From positions 6,448,001-6,512,000 of the forward strand of contig NW_027331831.1 in NCBI RefSeq assembly GCF_033568475.1: a DNA stretch of 64,000 bases, written 5' to 3'. Numbering within the stretch: the first letter of the stretch is position 1; every line of letters begins with the position of its first letter. Under the pieces are notes generated by a model, which made no database searches, had not been told where the DNA came from, and saw only the letters and a list, made by a program, of their open reading frames with translations. Positions 22,809 to 35,460 of this stretch are shown one piece after another. Both the position numbers and the translations under genes were made by a program. This DNA is from Henckelia pumila (lineage: Eukaryota; Streptophyta; Magnoliopsida; Lamiales; Gesneriaceae).

Positions 22809-23730
22809 GTCCACGGGATATAAGTAGGGGTGGGCGCTGGTCAAGTTTCATCGGATCGATCGGGTACCCGACATTTTGGGTAGTTATTTTGACTATCCGA
22901 ACCCGATCCGAATAAATCGGGTATCCGACAATCGGGTACCCGATTTTTTTGGGTAAGGTCGGGTACCCGGGATTTTTTTTTTTGCAAATTTGATGAATGT
23001 GAAAATTAAAAACAATACATATATTTATGATTGTGAACTACTTCTACCCTCATATATTTACTTATTTTTCATAAGTTTTGAAAAAAAAAATTCTCAACTC
23101 TATCAAACAATTAAATAATCGAAATCTATGGAAAATCAAATTAAAAAATTATCATTTCTCAATAGATGTATGTATGCCAAATCCAAAAAAAATGAACAAC
23201 CATTTTAGTTGAGAGCAATATAATAAAAATAGAGAGGATATGTTTTTGAATAATACATACTAATATATATTGAATTTTTTTAAAAAAAAAAAATTGTCGG
23301 GTTTTGTCGGGTACCCGAACCCGATCGGGTAGTAATTATACTACCCGAAACCAACCCGAAAAGCACAATATCGGGTTCGGGTTCTACCCGAACCCGATTT
23401 TTTTAAAAGTAACCGACCCGATCGGTTTTTACCCGATCGGGTCGGGTCGGGTACCCGACCCCAAACGCCCACTCCTAGATATAAGCGAGTTGGTAAGGCT
23501 TAAGATGACGTGAGAAAAAATTTTCCAGCGTTGCGGGTTCGATCCTCGTGTAGAGCATATTCCCTGCTGAAATATTGTGTGGTATGCTCTGGGGGTTGAC
23601 CATGTGGTTTCCTCCCTCATTACCCTGCCGCTCGTACACATTTGACGTCCCTCAATTTAACCCCGCATGATCCAATGGACCTCTGACTCATATAAAATGA
23701 AGTCTTCTTCGGGATCAATTTTTTTTTAAC
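22809..23730 (+). mobile_element. SINE, family B, split by a hAT MITE
   Basis: A second SINE family has a tRNA-like head (gatataagcgagttggtaaggc, B-box gcgggttcgatcctcg), a body with ggtatgctctggggg and an end in a T-run plus aac. It is flanked by an exact 15-bp duplication, aatattttcgatgtc, at 22794-22808 and 23731-23745. Its head is interrupted by a 653-bp hAT MITE, so the SINE proper is about 261 bp. The duplication on the far sides proves the SINE inserted before the MITE. Confidence 0.75.
22825..23477. mobile_element. hAT-type MITE nested in the SINE (653 bp)
   Basis: Terminal inverted repeats TAGGGGTGGGCG and, read inward from the right, TAGGAGTGGGCG are flanked by an exact 8-bp target duplication, gatataag, at 22817-22824 and 23478-23485. 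Both subterminal regions are packed with GGGTACCCG palindromes and their halves, probably transposase-binding repeats. The core is AT-rich and has no transposase. Confidence 0.85.
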
Positions 23731-23745
23731 AATATTTTCGATGTC

Positions 23746-24183
23746 TTCGGTTAAATCCCAACATTTGCATTGGATTCCTTTGTCAGTGCTGGACCACCCA
23801 CATATCAACAACATAATAAAATGGCAAATTAAGGTTCAAATTTTGCGTAGCATTGGCACATACAAATTTCTTTGTTTTTTTTCCCTATAAAGTTCATGAA
23901 AAAGTTAATTTAGAATCATCATTTCTTGTAGTTTGTGTGTGGTGCCTCTTGCTCGAAAATTATCACACTTGATCATCATATTTGAACTTTCAAATTGGAA
24001 TTTCGATGTTGTTTAGTTTCTGGTTTGGCCTACAAATGTCGATGTATACTTTACGTTCCCAAATCCCAATGGTCAAAAAAGAAAGTCGAAATCCGGTCCG
24101 TGTGGATAAGATTGTTTTTTAATTGTGTATTGACAAAATTAACCCTTTTATTTATCCATGCTTTTATGTTATTTATGGTAAGT
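23746..24183. other. intergenic stretch, nothing recognised
   Basis: A short ORF at 23995-24213 has no recognisable domain. No repeat boundary is visible. Confidence 0.4.
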
Positions 24184-24345
24184 TACATCCTACCTATACA
24201 GGCACTGTCTTGACATACATCTAAGGGTCCTCATTTATCAATAAATGTGAGATCCATTATTTTTTAGTGGACCCCTCATGTATTAATAAATGAAGAATCT
24301 TAGATTTATCATGGGGTAGTGCCTGTAAAGATAGGTTAAAATGAT
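24184..24345. mobile_element. small TIR element (about 160 bp)
   Basis: The ends pair as inverted repeats: left tacatcctacctatacaggc and right, read inward, cattttaacctatctttacaggc. Inner partly inverted blocks (ataaatgtgagatcc / attaataaatgaagaatc) support a MITE. Superfamily and target duplication are unclear. Confidence 0.5.
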
Positions 24346-24512
24346 CCATTATGAAATATTATTATTTCTTCTAAAAAAAGTATTATTACTTTGCCCACTA
24401 ACTACCTACCCACGTTTTCCTCAACTTACCATTCCATCTTTTATTATTATAACTAATTAACTTTTAATAAATAAAATTAAAAAAATATTTAAAAATAAAA
24501 CTTAAAAATTAA

Positions 24513-25497
24513 TTGTCATTAGAGCATTAATAATCAATAGAGGTTAAAAATTTTGGTTACCTAATGAATAATTAATTATTAACCAACTAAATTACCCACA
24601 TTTTTATAATATTAATTTAATTTATTATTTAAATTGGAGTCCAACTAATTGTTAAACATATAAAAGTAAAGTTGAATTATTGATAAAAAATTAAACGCAA
24701 AATTGATAATTGATAAAGTATTAAAAGTAAAACTAATGCGATATTTTCAATGGTTTATTATATTTTCGCATTTTATAATTTATTATATCATATTAATATA
24801 AGTGATATAATTGTCCTAACTTAATTGTACTCGATAAAATATATAGTTAACTTAATTTAATTTAAAATTTATTAAATGGAGTCCATAAAATAGCATCATA
24901 ATTGTAGTTAGAAGAATATCACCTAATTATATTCTTAATAAATGAAATGAAAACATTAATTAAAAATTAAAATTAAAATCAATATTTATTATTAAACACA
25001 GTCTGGATAATTAATATAATTGTCATTAGAGGACTAAAGATAAGAGATGTTAGAAATTTCGATTACCTAATGGGTAATTAATTTAACCAACTAAATTACA
25101 CATATTTTCCTCAAATTAATTTAATCAATTATTTACATTAGAGTTCAAAAAAATAATTAAAGATAAAAAAATAAAGTTGAGTTATATTTATTTTTTAGTT
25201 TGTAGTCATGTATACTTTTAATTTGAAATTATATATACTGTTGTAATGATAAAGAATTAACTATTGAGGTAAAATTGATAAACAATTAAAAGTAACACTA
25301 ATGCGATATTTTCAATGGTTTATTTTATTTTCGCATTTTATAATTTATTATATCATATTAATCTAAGTGATAAAAGTATCCCAACTTAATTGTATCAATA
25401 GAATATATAATTAACTTAATTTACTTTAGAATTTATGAAATAGTTCGTAAAATAGCATCATGATTGTAGTTAGAAGAATATCACCTAATTATATTCT
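24513..25497 (+). repeat. diverged AT-rich tandem duplication, unit about 0.5 kb
   Basis: Two copies, about 24513-24935 and 25020-25497, share block order: tgtcattagag, nttacctaatg, aaccaactaaatta, atgcgatattttcaatggttta, aatagcatcat, attgtagttagaagaatatcacctaattatattct. The offset grows from about 506 to 563 bp because of indels. There is no coding content; this could be a repeated part of a larger unrecognised element. Confidence 0.8.
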
Positions 25498-27507
25498 ATA
25501 ATCATTATCTAAAATGATACAATTTGGAAATCATGAAAAACTATGAATACATACTTTTATCAAAATATTTAATTAATATTCGAATTTATTAGTAATAAAC
25601 CAAGTATCATGATATGTTAGAAATTATATTAAATTAAATCAATAAAAGAGTTAGTCCGATATCCAATAGTTTTTACTTGAATAACATTAATAACCAATCA
25701 TTATAAACAACTAATTTTTTTTTTTATTTATCTCACCTGTATAAATGTATAATATAGATTAATCAAATCGTAGATAATTTAACTTATTTTTATATGTCCA
25801 ACTTTTTTGATAGACGTTCTTTATTATATTAATTGGTTATACTTTGATACATGCATATTAATTTCATCATTATTTGTCATTATATCTCTAGATTGTTTAT
25901 TGAGTGTTATTTTTTTTATTGCATATTTGTATGGCGTGTGGATGGATAAACATTTTTCAAAAATTTATTTCAATTCATATTGTTCTATTTGTGTTATGTT
26001 TATTATATTATTGTTTGTTAATAACACAAGTTTTAAAAATTGAATTTTTAACAATATATATGTTTTTAATTCATAATATTTTTAATTTGTATATATAAAA
26101 CGAATCTTCTAGTGAAAATTATCGATACCATGTCAAGAAATTTAAAGAGTGTTAAACAAATTGGCTGCTGCAAAATAGATTTAATTATAACTGTTGTTAG
26201 TATTAGAATCTTGTAGGGTGGTGGTGGACATAAAAGGCTTGAAGTCTGTATGGTGAAAGATTAATCCATCTTGTGGGCCTCTCTTTGAAGAGTTTGTAAG
26301 TTGACAACACGTGAAATTTAGAAAGCTGAATAGAAAAGAGTCCAAGTAAGATAAATGATGAGTATTTTCTCAGGATAAAGATTGTGAATATTATTTTCAC
26401 TGGTGGAGCTAAGGGCGCTTTCTCCTCAAAATAAGAAATGATGAACATAATTCGATTGAAAGGGTAAATCACAAATGATACTATTGGATTTCTCCTCTCC
26501 TAACATCACTTTGGTGGGATTTTGTGAGATCGAGTTCTTGTTATTTTACCAATATATATATATATATATATGGTAACCGTGGATCTCAAATATTTCAAAT
26601 CAATAACAGTCCAAACATCATGTTTTACGAGCAACTCGATAGCATTCATCAGCTTTAGACTTAGTCAAATGTTATGTAATATAGTAACAAAAAAAAAAAA
26701 TTGCTTGAGAAGCCATAACCAACTTAGCTTCAAAATGAAAGTCAAAAATTGGTAAAACATGGGGATTACTTTCCCACAATAATGCACAAAAAAGTGGACA
26801 TTTTGTTGCATTGTTTTTATTTAATTCAAATAATGATCAAGGACAACTCTCCACCTCCCTTTCAAAGTAACTAGAGACCATGACCAATAATGACATTGGG
26901 GTATTCCTTGCATACCAGCTACAACAAACACTAGCTAGAAAGATCTCTGAACGTACAAGAGCGTTCTTGCCCAACTTCATGTAGCGCCACGAATTGTGGA
27001 GATCGAAGTTGGTGATGTGCTTCTTAAGTCGAGCAACATTTTCTAAACATCTCAAAATAAATGATCATACTCATGATCCGCTTCTTTGCAGAGAGTTGAG
27101 ACTATATTAATATGCCACATGAGCTTGTGACTCTACCAAGCCGATCGTTTTCACGCTAGAGCGAAGAGGCTAGACCGATGAGTTGGAACCGATCAGGTAC
27201 TCCAAAGTCTACAAAACAAAGAGACGAGCTCGATGTTTTGAGGCAAATTAAACATCATTTATGTATTTCTTTGTTATGTAATATTTAGGCATATTTCTTT
27301 ATTCACAAACTAATAAGTCATGAATTACAAGCCCAACGAATAAAAAAGTAGGATTCCATCACAAAAATAAACATTGCAATCCGTATTCAGACTTTGACGA
27401 GCTAGAAGATGACGATTTACATGAATATTCGTGCTTCGTCGACAATTTCTTCTTTCTTGCTTATTGGCAATATCAAATTCAAATGCCACCTTCTCTGGGT
27501 TTCTCTT
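25498..27507. other. gene-poor AT-rich stretch
   Basis: It contains a (TA)n run at 26551-26571. A minus-strand ORF of 72 aa at 26837-27055 (starting MRCLENVARLKKHI, ending SSYFEREVESCP) has coding-like composition but no family I recognise; it may be a gene fragment. No other feature was seen. Confidence 0.4.
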
Positions 27508-27655
27508 GGTTGAGTAGATGTTACCCGCAGGTTAGTACCCTGCGGGTAATGTGGCGGCCCATGATTGGTCAAAATTAGTGTCCACTAATTTTGATCAATC
27601 ATGGGGTTACACATCACCCGCAGGGTAGTGCCCTGCGGGCGGCATGTACTAAACC
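27508..27655. mobile_element. foldback MITE-like palindrome (148 bp)
   Basis: The two halves are inverted copies over about 73 bp each, with perfect pairing around the centre (ccatgattggtcaaaattag tg...). Each arm carries the motif ACCCTGCGGGT. The ends are GGTTGAGTAGATG and, read inward, GGTTTAGTACATG. No target duplication was identified. Confidence 0.7.
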
Positions 27656-29635
27656 CCTACTCTGATATTACACATCTATTTTTGTAGTTATTTCATCAAT
27701 TTTGACTCGAGTTTTACAATAGTTAGATCTAGTTATATATTTTTAATTTGTTTATCATCATATTTCATGAATCAAACTGTATCTTAATATCTTAATCATT
27801 GACCTAATTTTATACGAGATATCTCTCGTATGATCAAGAAGATCAGTTTTGAGTCTAGAACGAATTTATTTTCAAACTTAGTTTTTAGTTCTGAGTAATG
27901 AATGATATTGGAACCATAAATTAAGCGTGGAATCAATGTGTAAATATGACTGAAGAAATTATATTAATGAGTGATTTTATTTTTATATTTTAAGTAAAAA
28001 TAATTTTGGCTATGTAGATAGCTAAAATTGTAAAAGTCTGATATTTTTAATTAAAATTTTAATTATCATATTTCTACCTTCGGAATATTTTTGTTTATTA
28101 TTTTCTTTGTACCATTAAAGAGAATCTTTTACGGTTTTACCTATAATTTCGTATTTACAAAAATATCTATTTTTTTTAAAAAATTATAGATGATAGAAAA
28201 TCGCATCCTAGCAAATATCATCATATTATAAAATATTGGGAAGGAAATTATTCTTACATGTTTAAGGCGGGCACAAAGATTTTTTTTATTAGTTCGATCT
28301 TTTCATAAGTTTGGACTCATCAATAAAAATGAAAATGAGATTTAAGAAATATAAAAGATAAAAAAGGATGTCTCACGTGAACGATTTATCAATTCAATAT
28401 TTTATTGAAATATTCGAAATAATATTTTTTTTTCAAAAAAAAAATCTTCAAAGAATCAGTGGGCTTAAAGGCAGCAACCAAGGGATCATTAGCACACAAC
28501 TATTCTAAATTCCTATGCGCTGGTATAACCACACGCTTAATTAAATATTTTAAATGATTAAATTTTAATTCAATATATTTATTTTGTCAAATTTCAATCT
28601 TAATATTGTAATAGTCGTTTTTAATTCGGACGGTTGATGACAGGCTTGATAGCATATATTGGTGTCACATAAATGCCGCAACGAAGTAACATCAATGCTA
28701 CGTCAAAAAATGACTAGAATAATTACTTGAAAAAAAAACGTATTAAAACTTAAATTTGACAATAGATTATCAAAATCAAATAGAACTAAAAATACAATTT
28801 TCTCTATCTTGACAAAAAATTTATTTTGACAATGAACTCCTATTAAAACCGTCTTACCAATCAATTTCGTGAGTTGAATCGATTCATATCACAAAAACCC
28901 ACTCTTTTATTAATTAACAAAAAAATATCACTTTTAAAGTATTTTTTTTATTAAAAACGCGCATAATTGTATTGAAATAGGGTTCTTTGTTATTGAATTG
29001 GCTGAAACAGGTACAAGCGAATAATTTTTATCATCATTATTTTTTTGCTTTACATACTAGATCGAAAAAGTAGAAACATATAATTCGTAATTAAACAGTA
29101 AAATATATATTTGTAATCTATAATAGTAAATATTGTATTAAAAATATATATATACATTATAAATGAATAAAACTAATAAGTTCAATAACATTAGTAAAAG
29201 AAGAAAAGTAGATTTGGAATAAATAAATAGAATATATATGCACACACATTAATATAATATATGTTTTCAAGCGTTATAATTATAATCAAGAACCAGGACG
29301 ACTCTTAATTTTTCCTTTTCTGGCTGCTCTTTCTTTTCCTTCTTTAATTAATTTGATCTAATCATATGAAAGTCTGCGGAACACGCACGCGCGCTAGCAA
29401 AGACCGCAGCAAAATCTAAATGTCTACAGATTTTTGTGATTCGAACTGATATATTCACTGAATCAAGAAATGCCCGGATTGTCTTTACGTTAATCTGTCC
29501 CGACTCTTTGATCTTTGTGTTAAATTTTTATTTTTTTTTGGTGAAGATTGGACTATCATCTGTTTCAATTTGATTTTGGTATCTGTAAGAGGGGGAGGGA
29601 TTAGATTTTGATTAGTGTGAATAACAGTGAATTGA
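27656..29635. other. intergenic DNA and upstream region of the LOG gene
   Basis: The stretch is AT-rich without credible ORFs. The last ~250 bp (from about 29380) is less AT-rich and probably contains the leader of the LOG gene. A weak relic of the GAGACGGTCTCA MITE may lie at 28845-28945. Confidence 0.4.
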
Positions 29636-31280
29636 ATGGAAAACATGAGTAGCCAGTTCAAGAAGATTTGTGTGTTTTGTGGAAGTCAGCCTGGCCACAG
29701 GAAAGTCTTCAGTGATGCTGCTAATGACTTGGGAAATGAACTGGTTGGTGTCTTTTACCTTTAATGGGAAAAAGATTCTATCTTTTTTTGTTGAATCTTT
29801 ATATTTCTTGGCTGCAATTGACTTATTAATTTTCCTAGGTTCTGAGTCAAGGTATTGACTTTTGGGATGATTTTTTTCTTTATGAACAATGGGATTCTTG
29901 TACTTTTTATTGATTAGAGCTTTTCAACGACCCTGAGTGTGTTTTCAAGAATTATATTTGTCTATACAAGTGTGTTTCCTTCATTGTGGCATTGGGATTC
30001 TCATGTTTAGAGTTCAACCTTGAAATACACTCAATCATCTTCATTCTGTTCCATTTTGATTGTTTTGTGTTGTGTGAAGTATTTGTGTACTCTGTGAATG
30101 GTGGGTGGTGGTTGCAGGTAAATAGGAAGATTGACTTGGTGTACGGTGGCGGAAGCGTCGGGTTGATGGGGTTGATTTCTCAGAGAGTTTTTGATGGTGG
30201 TTGTCATGTTCTTGGGTGAGTTTTGTGGCAAAAAAATACGTAGAATGTGATTGATCTTCTATGCTATAGGATATCCTTGACTCGGTTTTTCGTTATGCAG
30301 AGTAATTCCCAAAGCTTTGGTTCCCTTTGAGGTATGTTTGCATTAGATTTTACAGCTTCTTCTTAATGGACTTTATACTAAATGTATGTTTTGTTCATCC
30401 ATTATTTTACCAAGCAATCACGATTGCTAGGACTTCCTGGTCAACTTTTTAGACCTTGTTATACAGCAGCTATGTTTCAAATCGAATAGGACTTGCACCA
30501 TTGTCTGTTTAACTTCTAGTTTGATATTCCATATCCTCATTGGGGACCTTGTGTGTTTGTAATTTTTAGCGATTTGTTCGTTTTCCTGACAAGGTACTTT
30601 GTTTGAGTTCCATTGACAGATATCAGGCGGAGCTGTTGGAGACGTGAGAATCGTTTCAGATATGCATGAGCGCAAAGCTGAAATGGCTAAAGAGGCTGAA
30701 GCTTTCATTTCCCTTCCTGGTAAATGAACATTAAAAGAAGCATAAGTAATTGTTATCCCAATACATGTGTTTTTCTCTTAAAAACATCCTGAATTTTCTA
30801 GGAGGATATGGAACCATGGAAGAGACTATGGAAATGATCACATGGGCACAGCTCGGAATTCATAAAAAACCGGTGATGCATCTATCTTTATTCAAAGAGA
30901 ACGCCCGAATTTTTTTGTTACTTCTTGATATGTGTTGCTTTTTGGACAGGTTGGTTTGCTAAATGTTGATGGTTACTATGACTTGTTGCTCAATTTATTC
31001 GACAAAGGCGTTGAAGAAGGCTTCATCAAACCAAGTGCTCGGCACATAGTCATTTCCGCTCCTACTGCCAACGAGCTTTTAACAAAGATGGAGGTACGCG
31101 AATCTGGGCTTTATTTTTTTAACACTACCAAGTTATTTGCATCACTGATGTTTTTGTTAAAATTAATTGTGGCGCTTTGGAATTTCGCAGCAATTCGCTC
31201 CTTTCAACGACCACGTTGCCCCGCACGAAAGCTGGCAAATGGAGCAGTTGGGTAGTTACACGCCTATAAGAAACTCATAA
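29636..31280 (+). CDS. LOG8: cytokinin riboside 5'-monophosphate phosphoribohydrolase, LOG8-like
   Basis: The gene has seven coding exons: 29636-29743, 30118-30215, 30301-30331, 30620-30719, 30802-30872, 30950-31093 and 31191-31280. They give 213 aa, the normal LOG length. LOG enzymes release ribose 5-phosphate from cytokinin nucleotides, producing active free-base cytokinin in one step in the cytosol. Visible are [14 protein letters not shown] at the start, [10 protein letters not shown] (about 45-54), and the substrate-binding PGGYGTMEE motif (112-120) split by an intron. [21 protein letters not shown] and the C-terminal [10 protein letters not shown] point to LOG8 rather than LOG1-7. The start MENMSS has a second in-frame Met three codons on. 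Short frames read through introns are artefacts. Confidence 0.93.
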
Positions 31281-31933
31281 TGAAAATCTTGTTTGTGGTA
31301 GGCATTGTATTCTGATAGATATATGATGTCTTAAATAATGTTTGTTCCACTGTGGCCGCAGTTCATGATTTATTACATGATATTTGTTTCCTCTTCATGT
31401 TTTGCATGAAAAGATACCGTGTGACATTGTCTTGAGACTTCTGAGTTGGTGATGTATTTATTCGACATAGTAAGTTGAAAACACAAGCTTTGAATCGATG
31501 GGATTTCAATATTGGTAACACACCATCATCGAGTGATAAAATCGCGCCGAAATGGCGCCGCACCGCCAGGTTGGTTTGTTGTTTCTATTTATGTGTTTCT
31601 CCAAGGTGAACAATCATTCGAAACTTCCAACAATTTTCCATCTACCCCATGCAAGTGTATTCATGGTTCACACAGACAAGTACACATATGTAGCTTAACA
31701 AGTCTATCCGATTCATTTCCACACACGTTTTAAACATGCTTACATTTGTCAAACAAACACATCGTATTGTCGACACTATACATACCACCCAACGTTGGAT
31801 TATCCGAACATATCATGTAAGAAATGTACACTGTCAAAGAATCGAACATGCAATAGCTATAGAGCTAAAGTATACACGTTTGGAAGATCCGGAAGTCATC
31901 CCATGATGTTAGCATTTCTTTTCTTGTGTATGA
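31281..31933. other. spacer between convergent LOG and NIPA genes
   Basis: It holds the 3' untranslated regions of both genes, which converge with about 650 bp between stop codons. I see no further gene. Confidence 0.5.
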
Positions 31934-34900
31934 TCAAGCTTTTGTTTTCGAGGGAGGCGACAGTAAATGATGCAATGTGCTGGCTTGTATAACAGCACTC
32001 GGATTTGTCTCCCGTGCGCGTGCGCCAAAATTATGTTCCACGCTACTACGCGATGGAGATCGCCGTGGCCTTGGAAGGAATCGTATCACTCTTTTTGATG
32101 TTACCAGCAGGATTACACCGATTATGATGAATAACCTGCATTTGTAAATGGGCACAAGTGAAAAATCGAGTTAAGATGAATGATTATGTTGGGAGATAGG
32201 AGAAAATGAACATAAATACATTTTGAGTAGACAAAATGAGATGGCAGTGGTTGCGAAAATATTAAACAGATGGAAATAGCATGGAAAGAACAATGCAGAT
32301 TGGTACCATCCGATGAGAAGCAAGAAACGAGCTACTGGTGCTGTAGGTAATCGTTCCCCTAGAACGAGAATACCAGCGAGTACACCAGTGACAATGGAAG
32401 CGACTGCTGCACAAGTCGACACCACAATCGCCCTCCCATGCTTCAAACCACGGGTCTGTTTGAAACAGATACATGACATTATGATCTTGAAAACTCCAGG
32501 CACCGAAATCTAACCATGACTATCTTGCAAGGAAGTCGTCTGAACATAAACCTACATGAACACTCTATCAAAGCAACTTTTTACGTTACCTGGACAACAA
32601 ATCCAGACGCACTGCAGCAAATGCTGATTGAAATGCAGATGGGAAACATCAAATTGGAAAATTCCTGCTCCACAAACACAAATCCCATCTTTGATACAAC
32701 TGATGCGATCCTGAAAATAATTTTTGAGGGAAAGTAAGAGGAATATAAGTACACTTCTCTCTACGCCTACAGTCAGGGAGTAACTATATACCCGAATAAA
32801 ATGCCGGATTCCAAGCCATATATTATTTCCTCAATGACTTCATACTGCATCTGCGTATAGCAAAACGTGACAGGAGATAAATCAAGTTCGTAAGACTAGC
32901 TTGTGATTGTCACAATGATATTGTAGCATCACCAGCTGAAATATTCAAAACATACCAATTCTTGTTCTCTTCTTTGGCGTCTATACACACGAAGCCACCC
33001 ATTAAGAAGTACCTAATATTGAGCAAAGCAGTAAAAGTTTACAGCCATTAAATCAGAATAACTTTATTACACAGTTCCAAGTTATTTCTGGACTATTAAA
33101 TTGCACAAATTTTGTACGGACTTATAACATCATAAATGTTATTGCTAACGATTGAGTAAAAAAGGCAAAATGAAAAAACGAGAAACGTTGAAAATTCCAT
33201 GGCTCAGCCACAACGCTACATTAACACATATATACCAAAAGATCGAAAAGTCTTGTTATGCCCCCACAATTTTAATGCAACCACCACATTTATAAATAGG
33301 TGAGTATATTTGGATAGTGAATATGTAGAAAATCGTTCTAAATGAATCATAATAAAATCATAGCACATTATTTATCATAATCTTTTTAAAATATCAATTA
33401 TCAAGCATATAAATGTAATTAAAAAATATCATAAGATGCTTACAAACAAGATCGCAACCACAAATGCCAGCCATGGTAAGTGAAAAACTGAGATGGAAGA
33501 TGCCTTTTGATCCTCTCCTCCTACACCGATTCCTGTACCATAAGATGTAGTAACATAAAACCAGAGAAGGACTGAGTAGATGCCCATCTTGGGAATTTCA
33601 CAAATAGTCATGGCCATACACAATGGGGGCAAAAGGAAGGTGCGGCTCCTACCCAGGCCGCAACCACCACCCCTCAAGTGAAAAGAAAAAATAAACAAAA
33701 TGAAATTTTTACGAGTGCATTTTTTCTAAATTTTGCATCGAGTTGTGCCCCCACACCATGGAATTCTTGAGTCTGACACTGCATGTAATGGTCCAGAAAT
33801 ATGGAACTCACAATTACAAATATATAACGAGATACCAAAATTAAACAAGTACACGAGAAGTCCACATCCCAATGGACTTGTATTACCTATAGTGCCAATG
33901 CCAGCCAATGTAATTCCAAACCAGTCAATTGCATTCATAATCTCCTTCAGATAAAAATGAGAAAAAACTGAAAGGATAGCAAGTCCGCAACCAGAAACAG
34001 GTTGAATAACCGATACCTGTGCCACGTGTGAATTTTCCAAATCCAATCAGTATGATGGCAGAGCACATTAATTAATAGTAACAAAAAAAAAAAAAAAACC
34101 GTAGCACATACAGGTGCTTGAGAAAGTGCTAGTAGCATCAAAAATGCTCCAAGAATATCCATCAGAAACCCAAAAACCCAAGCTTTATTGGAAGCATATG
34201 TTCTTATTACCTGCAAAATGGAATTACATTTTGGTACACATGCTTTACTTTTACTTTAAAATAAGGCTGAAAATCCAGATTCCCCTCTGCCCCCTCCCTC
34301 CAAGGCAGGAACTAATTATGTTGATAACATTATGGCAGTAGAAGGAAAAAACAACGAGAAGATGAATAACGAGAGCCGAAAAGATAAATGGCAAGAAACA
34401 TATAGTCGAAGCACTCGCCTGCATTTTATTTTGCAATAAGAAGATAACATGTAAATGATAAACAATTGCAAACTCTAGAGAATTCAATTTCTAGCATTTA
34501 AAAATTGGTAGCGAACCCCCCAAAAACGGCTTAATATTGCGAATGGAATCTATGACACCTGATTGGGAGCCCAAAAACGAAGCTAACAACATGATTAAGT
34601 AACCTCTGGTACAGATAGTCTGCTCATGGTATCAAAGCAAAAAAATGCATTTTTGCTTTCCATTATACTCCTCACACCAGCAATTGTTTCTTTTTAAATG
34701 CATGAATTTCCTTCCAAGTTATCCTTTCCTCGAAAGAAAACAGAGACTTTGCTACATACCACTCTACCAGATCGACGAGGCTGAATTTTTCAGAATCACT
34801 GACAACTACCACAAATCAGTAAACCAGTAAATGTAAGCTTCAAAAGTATTCAATACACGATTTGGCAAAGGATCACAGCATGAGAACACTCAGAGTCCTA

Positions 34901-35460
34901 TATTTAGATTGAGCTAGTTGACCCATTGTAACTCAAAATTCGAATTTAATCCCAGAGAAGACTAACCGATTGGCTACAAACCCCTTATCTTTCCCAATAT
35001 ATAGCGTAAGCCTACCCATCAAAATCTACAGCTGAACAAATCAAAATAAGGTCATGCAAGATTTTCCATAAAGAAGTCGACAGGAAAGAAACAACCCCGG
35101 TTGTAGAAAACTAAACAAGAAGTTTGACCTTGATCGATAGAATACAAAAGTCACTCAAGTGCAACCAACAAAAAAAAAAAGGGGACAACCTTTTAAGGAT
35201 CCAAGAAATAATTACTCAAATAAACAGCAACGGAGAGATTAAATGTGCCAGAGATTTAAACAAAACAAGAATCCATCAATCAAACCCGCAAATTAACATC
35301 AATTACATGCAAACAAAAATCCAAGAATCCACGCCCATGTATTAATTACCTTGAGCTTGAATGATAGAGGCGGGAGAATGAGAGTGCCCTTTTTCTGCAG
35401 GACCTTGCCGATGTTGTTTCCCGCGGTGGCGACCACCGTCAAGAAAACGGATTCCCACAT
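31934..35460 (-). CDS. probable magnesium transporter, NIPA8/NIPA9 type
   Basis: Nine exons join in frame: 35350-35460, 34112-34210, 33887-34016, 33444-33532, 32956-33012, 32792-32850, 32590-32710, 32307-32455 and 31934-32135. They total 338 aa. The protein starts [20 protein letters not shown], typical of this plant NIPA subgroup, and carries [55 protein letters not shown] and [20 protein letters not shown]. About nine hydrophobic helices make it a DMT-fold membrane protein. NIPA proteins are annotated as Mg2+ transporters in endomembranes or plasma membrane; transport in this plant subgroup is inferred from animal NIPA. The basic C-terminal tail ends [15 protein letters not shown], as in the Arabidopsis proteins I recall. 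I cannot decide between NIPA8 and NIPA9. Confidence 0.9.

Noticed and set aside
23485-23545. tRNA gene suspected from A-box and B-box-like sequence
   Set aside because: The head continues into a SINE body with target duplications, and no acceptor stem forms. The same reasoning applies to 1181-1393 and 49027-49276.
23429-23814. Minus-strand ORFs near the split SINE
   Set aside because: They are formed by the GC-rich MITE end and the SINE body, with no protein similarity.
30427-30708. 93-aa minus-strand ORF over LOG exon 4
   Set aside because: It is antisense to a well-supported exon.
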